A stretch of DNA of 34,582 bases from Alphaproteobacteria bacterium (GTDB lineage Bacteria > Pseudomonadota > Alphaproteobacteria > Micropepsales > Micropepsaceae): positions 1 to 34,582 of the forward strand of contig CANJBZ010000042.1 of the NCBI GenBank assembly GCA_947473475.1, given 5' to 3'. The translations under genes were made by a program, and so were the position numbers. The notes below the pieces were generated by a model that had not been told where the DNA came from, did not search any database, and saw only the letters and a program-made list of their open reading frames with translations. This document shows positions 16,818-23,208 of this stretch, in pieces (position 1 is the stretch's first letter; every line of letters starts with the position of its first letter).

Positions 16818-16853
16818 TTCCATGCGTCTGAATTTTTCTTAACCCGCTGCTTC

Positions 16854-17768
16854 TCAGCCTGCCCGGGTCCCGGGGCAGATGTCGAGCGTGGTGTCCGGCC
16901 AACCGATCGCCGGGGGCCCGAGCGCTGAGATATCCATCTTCTCGCCCTTCGGGTCGAAGATAAAGATCACCTTGTCGGTCTTGGGTTCCACGATCTGACC
17001 GACGCGCGGCCCGTTGATGATCACCAAGCCTTTGATGGTCATGCCCATCGCGGTGATCGTGCCGTCCAGGGCTTCTTCGCCACGCACGGTTTTGGCGCGC
17101 ACGGTCGCCTTCAGATAGGCGCTGTCGCAGCTTCCGCCCGGCGCCTTCCAGTTGCCCGCGACCTGCTTCAGCATTTCCGCGGTATCCGCGATGCGCGCGG
17201 CTTCGGTCACCGGCACGATCTCGCCTGCCTTGGCGGGTTCGGGCGCTTTGTTACGAATGCGCACGCCGTCATTGTTCAGAATTTGCAGCGACACCGAGAA
17301 CTGCGCCGGCGGCGGAATGTTCAGCGCCGTATCGGCCTGCGAAATGTACAGACGCTTGTTCGCGGCCACGAGCACTTCACCGAGCAGACGGCGCTGCTGC
17401 GGCGTTTCCACCGTGATGCGCCAGCTCCGGTGATTGTCGAGCATGTTGACGCCTTCATATTTCGTCGTGCCCTTGGCTTTGATGGCAGCCACGGCCTCGT
17501 CGATGGCGGCCGGGATTTCGCCTTCCGCGCTCGAATAATCGACGACGGTGATGGTGTAATTCCCGCGTGCATCCTTGCCGGTATAGACGTGCGCGGGCAG
17601 CGTGGTGCCCTTGGCCGTCTTGTACGGAATGGCCTGGTCGGTGGGTTCACCGGGCATGTTGACGGAGAAGAAATCCGCCCGGTTGACGTATTCCTCCCAG
17701 GTTTGTGCAGACACCGCGCCCGCAATGAATAGGGCCGTGACTGCGGGAATAAGACCGATCAAGCGCAT
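16854..17768 (-). CDS. Exported protein of unknown function
   Basis: The ATG at 17768 is chosen because a signal peptide (cleavage near VSA-Q, residue 20) follows at once and AAAGG lies seven bases upstream; the frame extends 46 codons further without a better site. The 304-residue product has an N-terminal domain with ADFFSVNMPGEP and TITVVDYSSAEGEIPAA segments. This looks like a periplasmic alpha/beta domain of the kind found in proteins of unknown function. The C-terminal part has an isolated Cys pair (GGSCDSAYL and DICPGT). No catalytic motif is recognised. It is divergent from the PEP-CTERM gene at 17957. Confidence 0.6.
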   Translation of the reverse strand: MRLIGLIPAVTALFIAGAVSAQTWEEYVNRADFFSVNMPGEPTDQAIPYKTAKGTTLPAHVYTGKDARGNYTITVVDYSSAEGEIPAAIDEAVAAIKAKGTTKYEGVNMLDNHRSWRITVETPQQRRLLGEVLVAANKRLYISQADTALNIPPPAQFSVSLQILNNDGVRIRNKAPEPAKAGEIVPVTEAARIADTAEMLKQVAGNWKAPGGSCDSAYLKATVRAKTVRGEEALDGTITAMGMTIKGLVIINGPRVGQIVEPKTDKVIFIFDPKGEKMDISALGPPAIGWPDTTLDICPGTRAG

Positions 17769-17956
17769 GCGTATACCTTTCGTGCTCCTCCACTGGCCGG
17801 GGAGATTGCCACAAACCGCAAGCGTTGTCGCGAGGGGGACGAGAGCGGCAGAAAACGCCCGCGAACGCCGATTACCACGCCGCGGGAGGCCTATTGTCCT
17901 TTCCATTTGTTGCGCTCAAGCCTATGCCTTCAACACACTCCAAAATAAGAGCTGCC

Positions 17957-18652
17957 ATGAAACCCTGTTCGCTGACGGCTTTGATTCTCGCGGCCTCCTT
18001 GGGAGCCGGGACGGCACAGGCCGGCATCATAACCGTTGATACGACGCCGAGCTGGAACGGCAGCGACGTTGTATATCCATGGGGCCATAACGGCGTGACC
18101 CAGACGTATGGTCAAACCGTCACCGCGCCTGCATATGCGAGCGGTTTAAAGAGCTTCAGCTTCGTCATTCAGGATTTGAACGATATTGCGAACGTCGGCG
18201 TCGCGGGGCCGATCAAATATCAGGCTTACGTCTATGAATGGGATTCGATCAACGTACAGCCCACCGAGCCCGCGCTGTTTCAGTCGGTCGTACAGCAGAC
18301 GCCCGGCACCAATACCCGTGATTTTCTGACGCTCAGCTTTTCGACGCCGGGCACGGTTCTTGTCGGTGGCAATCAATACGTGCTGTTTCTGACGACGGAC
18401 GGCATAGCGAACCCACCCGACGGAAATACAGCCTGGGCGTTCCCCTTCGCCGATGTCTATAGCGGCGGGCAATTCCAATTCCTGAACGACAGCAATGGGT
18501 TTTGGGAAGACAGTTCGGCTTTTGGCAGCCCCGCAGGGTCTGACCTGGTGTTCGCCGCCGCGTTTAAAGTGCCGGAACCAGGGACATTGGCTTTGCTCGG
18601 TGCGGGCCTCGCCGGGTTCGCCGCATCCCGCCGCCGCAAGGCGAAATCCTAA
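17957..18652 (+). CDS. PEP-CTERM secreted protein
   Basis: The 231-residue product has a signal peptide (cleavage near AQA-G, about residue 21) and a beta-rich middle. It ends in a canonical PEP-CTERM sorting tail: VPEPGTLALLGAGLAGF, then a short Arg/Lys tail. Such proteins are processed by an exosortase and often become part of the envelope or exopolysaccharide matrix. No exosortase is encoded in this window. I start at 17957 where the signal begins; the upstream in-frame codons (from 17825) overlap the divergent promoter region, and the ribosome-binding site is weak in either case. The ligand or matrix role is unknown. Confidence 0.8.
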   Translation: MKPCSLTALILAASLGAGTAQAGIITVDTTPSWNGSDVVYPWGHNGVTQTYGQTVTAPAYASGLKSFSFVIQDLNDIANVGVAGPIKYQAYVYEWDSINVQPTEPALFQSVVQQTPGTNTRDFLTLSFSTPGTVLVGGNQYVLFLTTDGIANPPDGNTAWAFPFADVYSGGQFQFLNDSNGFWEDSSAFGSPAGSDLVFAAAFKVPEPGTLALLGAGLAGFAASRRRKAKS

Positions 18653-18720
18653 ACAAAATCATTGTCACAAATCCGGCGAAGCACCGGATTGGACCTCGCC
18701 AGAATTTAGCGCCTTATCAC

Positions 18721-18737
18721 GGTGCGATCATCGCACC
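18721..18737 (+). other. Hairpin upstream of the speD leader
   Basis: GGTGCGA, TCA, TCGCACC is a perfect 7-bp stem with a three-base loop. A looser hairpin (AATCCGG/CCGGATT) lies at 18670-18690, close behind the PEP-CTERM stop. Neither has a T-run, so they are weak candidates for ending PEP-CTERM transcription. Confidence 0.35.
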
Positions 18738-18757
18738 CTCTCGCCCGCAAAAAACGC

Positions 18758-18786
18758 TTGCATCGCAGGTCAAGAGACCCCATACA
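18758..18786 (+). promoter_or_regulatory. Possible speD promoter
   Basis: TTGCAT (18758-18763) and CATACA (18781-18786) are separated by 17 bases. Transcription would then start near 18793, just before the structured leader. The -10 element is poor, so this is only a candidate. Confidence 0.3.
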
Positions 18787-18793
18787 CCCCGCC

Positions 18794-18860
18794 CTGCTCG
18801 CGAGAGCAGAACCAAAGCGGCGTGTCGCGGAAGTAATCTTCCGCCCGCCGCTTTCTTCTT
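18794..18860 (+). ncRNA. Structured leader or small RNA upstream of speD
   Basis: Two stems lie head to tail. The first is CTGCTC/GAGCAG (18794-18809) closed by a GCGA tetraloop of the stable GNRA class. The second is a nested stem with AAAGCGGCG (18814-18822) pairing CGCCGCTTT (18846-18854) outside and GCGGAAG (18827-18833) pairing CTTCCGC (18838-18844) inside. TTTCTTCTT follows, giving the form of an intrinsic terminator. A further short stem AGTGC/GCACT lies at 18866-18885. The element is on the same strand as speD and ends 60 bases before its ATG. It could be an attenuator controlling polyamine synthesis, a short independent RNA, or just the terminator of the upstream gene. Confidence 0.5.
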
Positions 18861-18919
18861 GGGTGAGTGCGCCAAAGGCTGCACTTCGGTTTTAACACTT
18901 GGGGAAGGCTGGTATCGGC

Positions 18920-19387
18920 ATGGCTACACGCGAATTGGGTTTGAAGGCAATCGCCGGAGGAATGGCGTTCAATACAAGCAAGGCGGCGAAAAACGTTCCT
19001 ATTTCACCGGCCGAGCAGGCAGACCATTTTATTACGCGCGACGGGCTTACATTCGCGGGCAGCCATCTGATTATCGATCTTTGGGAGGCCGAAGGCCTCA
19101 ACGACAAGGACCGCATCGAACAAGCGATGAAAGACGCCGTCGACGCCGCCGGGGCGACGCTTCTCCACATCCACCTCCACACCTTCTCGCCCAATGGCGG
19201 GATCAGCGGCGTGGCCGTGCTGGCCGAAAGCCATATCAGCGTCCACACCTGGCCCGAGCGCGGCTATGCGGCGTTCGATGTGTTCATGTGCGGCAACGCC
19301 GAGCCCCGCAAGGCCGTCACCGTGCTGGAGCAGGCGTTCTCGCCCAAGCGCGTGGTCATCGGAAATCATAAACGCGGCGTCGTTTAA
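18920..19387 (+). CDS. speD: S-adenosylmethionine decarboxylase proenzyme
   Basis: SpeD decarboxylates S-adenosylmethionine to give the aminopropyl donor for spermidine. The 155-residue proenzyme carries the self-cleavage motif LAESHISVHTWPERGYAAFD. Cleavage between Glu103 and Ser104 would convert Ser104 to the pyruvoyl cofactor. A conserved Cys (FMCG, Cys124) follows. This is the prokaryotic class 1B type. The core begins with GSHLIIDLW at about residue 47, so there is an N-terminal extension of some 40 residues compared with compact members. The start is ATG at 18920 behind GGGGAAGG; a TTG at 18899 is less likely. No speE is next to it. A strong terminator follows at 19424. Confidence 0.93.
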   Translation: MATRELGLKAIAGGMAFNTSKAAKNVPISPAEQADHFITRDGLTFAGSHLIIDLWEAEGLNDKDRIEQAMKDAVDAAGATLLHIHLHTFSPNGGISGVAVLAESHISVHTWPERGYAAFDVFMCGNAEPRKAVTVLEQAFSPKRVVIGNHKRGVV

Positions 19388-19423
19388 TAAGCTGCCCGTA
19401 AGGGCGCCTGAGTTTTACGAGTA

Positions 19424-19462
19424 CGGCCGGAGTGCGCCGCCAGCGCGCTCCGGCCGCTTTTG
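19424..19462 (+). terminator. Rho-independent terminator after speD
   Basis: A 14-bp stem (19424-19437 with 19443-19456, one G-T pair) around a five-base loop is followed by CTTTTG. It begins 37 bases after the speD stop and separates it from the RMD1-like gene. Confidence 0.85.
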
Positions 19463-19515
19463 TATTGCCTGTTCGGCAGAGCCTGGGCGATTCGAGACAA
19501 ACCCCGATTGAGGTT

Positions 19516-20334
19516 ATGGTCGTTGAAATGGACACAGCGACCAGGATTTTGACGGACAAGCGCCTTACGGCCAAAGCGCTCCTCGTCGGCGATCGTATCG
19601 ACACCAACGGCCTTGAACACGACCGCGTCCTGTCGACCAACCCCTTGGCATTCTCTGAGGGAGCAAACGGGCTGGTGACGCTCTTCCGATACGGAGTTGT
19701 CGTATCGGCCGGATTGTCTCCGGCGGAACAAGACGAATTTCTGAAATCTATCGCGGGCCGCGTAAAAGGCGAATTCGCGATTCGCGACGAAGAGATCGCG
19801 ACCATCGAACTTTACGCGGATACGGAAGACCACATCACGCCCAAGGGCGCGATCGGCGTCAAAGCTATGTCTGTGGAACGGCTGCTGGTCATTTCCGACG
19901 CCATGGCCAAGAGCGTGGTTCTTGCCCATGACGAAAGAGAGGTCGCAACGGTCTTTCATGTTATCGAGCCCTTTGCGCGCAAGCTTGCCAAGGACGGGCG
20001 CGCCCCAGCCGGACGGCGCACGATGTTGCGTCACATCGGCAAGGCCCTTCTGGTGCAACATCGTGTGTCAGGCCGAGTCGCCGTCGCCGAAAAACCTGAC
20101 GTTCTATGGGACCGGCCGGACTTGGAACGGCTGTATGGCCGTTTGGAAGACGAATATGAACTTAAGGAGCGGGTCGGGCTGCTCAACCGTAAACTCTCGG
20201 TCATCACCGAAACGGCGCAAGCGTTTACGGACATCATCGACACGGAACGCTCGCTTCGCCTCGAACTGATCATCGTGTTGCTGATCGTGTTCGAGATCGT
20301 AATGACGTTCTATCAAATCGTCATAAACAAGTGA
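19516..20334 (+). CDS. RMD1/DUF155 family membrane protein
   Basis: The 272-residue protein matches the RMD1/YagE (DUF155) family outline: an alpha/beta N-terminal domain, a long helical middle and a C-terminal membrane helix. N-terminal segments include LFRYGVVVSAGLSPAEQDEFL. The middle has DRPDLERLYGRLEDEYELKERVGLLNRKL, here read as helices at about 200-235. The membrane helix is LELIIVLLIVFEIVMTF near 248-265. Yeast relatives sit in mitochondrial or other membranes and the bacterial role is unclear. I start at ATG 19516, with GAGG close upstream; ATG 19528 is an alternative. It is isolated from speD by a strong terminator and converges with the ChaN-like gene. Confidence 0.75.
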   Translation: MVVEMDTATRILTDKRLTAKALLVGDRIDTNGLEHDRVLSTNPLAFSEGANGLVTLFRYGVVVSAGLSPAEQDEFLKSIAGRVKGEFAIRDEEIATIELYADTEDHITPKGAIGVKAMSVERLLVISDAMAKSVVLAHDEREVATVFHVIEPFARKLAKDGRAPAGRRTMLRHIGKALLVQHRVSGRVAVAEKPDVLWDRPDLERLYGRLEDEYELKERVGLLNRKLSVITETAQAFTDIIDTERSLRLELIIVLLIVFEIVMTFYQIVINK

Positions 20335-20342
20335 GGTCATAC

Positions 20343-20363
20343 CTGCGCGGTCGTGGCGCGCAG
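20343..20363. other. Hairpin between convergent genes
   Basis: CTGCGCG (20343-20349) pairs with CGCGCAG (20357-20363) in the 38-base gap between the RMD1-like and ChaN-like genes. There is no T-run on either strand, so it is at best a weak or factor-assisted terminator. Confidence 0.3.
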
Positions 20364-20372
20364 TGCGGCCGG

Positions 20373-21428
20373 CTAGCCAGGGCAGCGATTTGGGGCGGTC
20401 TGGCCGGGTTGACCGCGGAACATAGCCCTCACGCGGTCTTCGGCCTCTTTGCGCTCGGTGTCGCTGACATATTCCTTCGGCGAGGCCCTGAGCAGCATGG
20501 CGAAAGTGGCGTTCTTGGCGTCGCCCGCCTCCATGGCGGGATTGCTGTCGGGGTGCTCGGCTTCGGCCGGAACCACCAGGGCGATTTTCAGCTGAGGGGC
20601 GCGCGCCTTCAGCCGCTCCATGGTGCCCAGCGCCTCTTCCACGTGAAAGGCGCCGGTCACATGCACGACCTTGCGAGCCGGATTCTTCTGCAGCGATAGA
20701 AAGATCGATTCGGCCATCGTGTCGTCGCGGGCTACCTGAGACGCGAAGGCGCGGTCCGATTCTTCCTTCTTCTGTTCGGGCGTCTTGTCTGCTTCGGGTC
20801 CGTGGCTGCCGCTTTCTGCCAGGAACCTGAGAAATTTCTCCTTGTACGGACCTTCCTGCACATGCAATTCCGCCGCCGCCTGCCCGCGTTTGTCGGCGGC
20901 CATGCGGTCCAGATAGGCGGGGCCTTCCAGGCCGACGCACCGCACCACGGCGCCGGGAACGTTGGCGGCGATCACTGGCAAACGATGCTCCTTGGCGTAT
21001 TCGACCAAAGGCCGGTAGCTTTCGGCGTAATTGCCCCAGGCGCGGCTGCGCCTGCGGAAAGCGTCCTCACCGATTTTGCCGGCCAGATAATCGTCCACCA
21101 CGGGCTGCACGTCGCGTTCGAACATCTCCATGGACAGCGCCAGATCGGGGCTGCGCGCATAGAGCGCCCGCAGGAGCGCCATCTCGGCCAGATGATTGCC
21201 CGTGTGATCGTGCCATTCGCCGATCAGCACCACGTCGTAATTCTTTAGAGCATCGGCCGCTTGGTCCATGCTGACCGGCGCGGGCTTAGCGGAGTCCGTC
21301 CGCATCATCTGAAACGACATCAGATCGGGCAGGGAAGGCGCGTTTTGGGCAGCATGGCCGTCGCGGGCGGCCGCGCCCGACAACAGCAGCGGCATGGCAA
21401 GCCAGGCGGCAATCGCGGTTCGGCGCAA
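20373..21428 (-). CDS. ChaN-like haem-binding family exported protein
   Basis: The 351-residue protein begins with TTG at 21428, with AGGGAG seven bases upstream, and an N-terminal signal peptide. The body shows the ChaN/DUF399 (Tiki-like) signatures: VVLIGEWHDHTGNHLAEM near residue 66 and LALSMEMFERDVQPVVDDYLAG near residue 96. It also has the late KVVHVTGAFHVEEALG with a conserved His pair. ChaN of Campylobacter binds haem cooperatively and is linked to iron uptake; other superfamily members are proteases. There is no clear lipobox Cys, unlike many ChaN lipoproteins. No haem transport genes adjoin it. It is divergent from the lectin-like pair. The family is fairly sure, the role is not. Confidence 0.8.
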   Translation of the reverse strand: MRRTAIAAWLAMPLLLSGAAARDGHAAQNAPSLPDLMSFQMMRTDSAKPAPVSMDQAADALKNYDVVLIGEWHDHTGNHLAEMALLRALYARSPDLALSMEMFERDVQPVVDDYLAGKIGEDAFRRRSRAWGNYAESYRPLVEYAKEHRLPVIAANVPGAVVRCVGLEGPAYLDRMAADKRGQAAAELHVQEGPYKEKFLRFLAESGSHGPEADKTPEQKKEESDRAFASQVARDDTMAESIFLSLQKNPARKVVHVTGAFHVEEALGTMERLKARAPQLKIALVVPAEAEHPDSNPAMEAGDAKNATFAMLLRASPKEYVSDTERKEAEDRVRAMFRGQPGQTAPNRCPG

Positions 21429-21545
21429 CGGCGAACTCCCTGTTTTTTGTCAGCTTAGCCCCGAAAGTGACGCGAAGACCACCTGGAACCCAGGCCGCGA
21501 CCTTGGTAGGTTGCGGCCACATTCGCAATCGAGGGAGGAGAACCC

Positions 21546-22322
21546 ATGAAAAAGACCCTGCAGCTAATCGCGGCTTCTACACTGTGCCTGACCGCCGGTT
21601 CCATTTTCGCCTTTGCCCAACTGCCGCCCGCGCCGGACTTCAAGCCGGACCCCAAGATGAACTTCTTCGTCACCAGCGTCGGTGGCGGGCATGGCGGCAA
21701 TCTCGGCGGCCTCGCGGGCGCGGACAAGCACTGCCAGGACCTGGCAGCCGCCGCCGGCGCCGGTGGCAAGATGTGGCATGCCTATATGTCGACCCAGGCG
21801 CGCCCCGGTCAGCCGGCCATCAATGCGCGCGACCGCATCGGCAACGGCCCCTGGTACAATTCCAAGGGCGTCATGATCGCCCAGGACAACGCCCATCTGC
21901 ATGGCGACACCATCGAACTCGCCCGCATGGGGAACAACATCAACAAGACGACCGATTTGACCGAAAAGGGTCAGGTGGTACCCGGCCTTTACGATCTGCC
22001 CGCGCCGAACGACCGGGACGAGGAATATATGAAGGCCAATCCCGCCTCGAACCGGCACGAGACGCTGACCGGATCCAATCCGGACGGGCGCGCCTTCACC
22101 GACACGCAGGACCACACCTGCAACAATTGGACGAGCGAGGCCAAGGGCAACAACGAAAATCTGCGCTTGAACACCGGAGCGGCCGTTCAGGTGGGCATGT
22201 CGGATCGCAATGGCGGCGGCAACGGATCGTGGAATTCGGCGCACAGCACCACCGGTTGCGGACAGGCCGACCTGCGGCGCACGCACGGCGTCGGCATGTA
22301 CTATTGCTTTGCCGTGAATTGA
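21546..22322 (+). CDS. Secreted lectin-like protein, copy 1
   Basis: The 258-residue protein has a signal peptide (cleavage near AFAQ, about residue 25). The compact C-type-lectin-like fold is suggested by the early LGGLAGADKHCQDLA, the central RPGQPAINARDRIGNGPWYNSKG and the four spaced Cys. Those Cys lie in KHCQDL, DHTCNNWTS, TTGCGQADL and MYYCFAVN, enough for two disulfides. The closing W/C/YCF pattern resembles bacterial relatives of the collagen/endostatin-like domain. Copy 2 follows 110 bases on and shares nearly all motifs. Copy 1 has an insert of about 25 residues before the third quarter. It should be periplasmic or extracellular; the ligand is unknown. The ATG has GGGAGGAG upstream. 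Confidence 0.7.
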   Translation: MKKTLQLIAASTLCLTAGSIFAFAQLPPAPDFKPDPKMNFFVTSVGGGHGGNLGGLAGADKHCQDLAAAAGAGGKMWHAYMSTQARPGQPAINARDRIGNGPWYNSKGVMIAQDNAHLHGDTIELARMGNNINKTTDLTEKGQVVPGLYDLPAPNDRDEEYMKANPASNRHETLTGSNPDGRAFTDTQDHTCNNWTSEAKGNNENLRLNTGAAVQVGMSDRNGGGNGSWNSAHSTTGCGQADLRRTHGVGMYYCFAVN

Positions 22323-22327
22323 AGAAA

Positions 22328-22420
22328 GAGGTGAGTAGTGAGTGGGGAATAGTGAGCAGTGACGCACGCTGCTCTGCCCCACCACCACTCGCCACTCCCT
22401 ATTCCCTACTCACTCCTCCC
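22328..22420. repeat. Long hairpin repeat between the lectin-like paralogues
   Basis: The left arm (22337-22356) and right arm (22395-22414) are complementary at 18 of 20 positions. Both arms are made of near-repeats of GTGAGTAG / ACTCCCTATTCC type. The arms are low in complexity and unlike the flanking genes. The right end lies just before the ribosome-binding site of copy 2, so a transcript crossing both genes would form a strong stem. It looks like a dispersed intergenic repeat. Confidence 0.6.
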
Positions 22421-22432
22421 AAGGATTTTTCG

Positions 22433-23104
22433 ATGAAAAAGACACTTTTCCTCGTCGCGGCATCGACCGCGGCCGTACTCGCCGGTTCGTATGTCACCTA
22501 TGCCGCGCAGCAGCGGCCGATGACATTTTTCGTCACCAGCGTCGGCATGGGCAAAGGCGCCGATCTCGGCGGTTTGGCGGGCGCGGATGCGCATTGCCAG
22601 CAGCTTGCCGCAGCCGTCGGCGGCGGCAACAAGACTTGGCACGCGTACCTTTCGACCCAGGCCCGTCCCGGCCAGCCCGCCGTCAACGCACGCGACCGCA
22701 TCGGCGCCGGCCCCTGGTACAATTCCAAGGGGCAGCCGATTTCCGATACGCAATCCGAACTGCACGGCGACACGCTGGTCGAGGCGCAGCGCGGCAGCAA
22801 TCTGTTCAAGCAATCCGCGCTCACGGAAAAAGGCCAGGTCGTGAACGGCTTCGGCGACATGCCGAACACGCACGATATGCTGACCGGTTCGCAAGCAGAT
22901 GGCCGTGCGTATACGGACAATGCCGACCACACCTGCAACAACTGGACGAGCAGCGGCATGGGTTCCGCACAACTCGGCCATTCCGACCGCAGCGGCGGCG
23001 GCGGCACCTCGTGGAATTCGCAGCATGCGAGCCGCGGCTGCAGCCAGCCGGACCTCGTCGCCACCGGCGGCGCGGGCCTGTTCTACTGCTTCGCGATTAA
23101 TTGA
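22433..23104 (+). CDS. Secreted lectin-like protein, copy 2
   Basis: The start is ATG at 22433 with AAGGA eight bases upstream. The open frame runs back through copy 1 in another register, but that part is a shadow. The 223-residue protein has a signal peptide (cleavage near AYA-A, about residue 23). It keeps every core motif of copy 1: LGGLAGADAHCQQLA, RPGQPAVNARDRIGAGPWYNSKG, ALTEKGQVV, DHTCNNWTSS, RGCSQPDL and LFYCFAIN, with the same four Cys. It lacks the insert seen in copy 1 and is the more typical family form. The pair clearly arose by tandem duplication. Function unknown. Confidence 0.7.
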   Translation: MKKTLFLVAASTAAVLAGSYVTYAAQQRPMTFFVTSVGMGKGADLGGLAGADAHCQQLAAAVGGGNKTWHAYLSTQARPGQPAVNARDRIGAGPWYNSKGQPISDTQSELHGDTLVEAQRGSNLFKQSALTEKGQVVNGFGDMPNTHDMLTGSQADGRAYTDNADHTCNNWTSSGMGSAQLGHSDRSGGGGTSWNSQHASRGCSQPDLVATGGAGLFYCFAIN

Positions 23105-23113
23105 GATTTGCCT

Positions 23114-23205
23114 GTCATCCCGGCCTCGCGGAGCGAGAGCCGGGACCTACGGTGCAATCGGCTTGGTCCCGGATCGAGCGCTAGCGCGCTCGTCCGGGAT
23201 GGCAT
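23114..23205. repeat. REP-like double palindrome between convergent genes
   Basis: The first hairpin pairs CCCGGC (23119-23124) with GCCGGG (23139-23144), extended inward by CTCGC/GCGAG. The second, at about 23167-23200, pairs CCCGGA and CGAGCGC with their complements. Flanks read TGTCATCCCGG, a wording common in alphaproteobacterial intergenic REP elements. It fills the gap between the second lectin-like gene and the TolB/TPR gene and may stop transcription from both sides. Confidence 0.65.
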
Positions 23206-23208
23206 CTT

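Noticed and set aside
21467-22432. Long upstream extension of the second lectin-like gene, through copy 1
   Set aside because: In this register the sequence is a frame-shifted shadow of copy 1; the real start at 22433 has its own ribosome-binding site and signal peptide.
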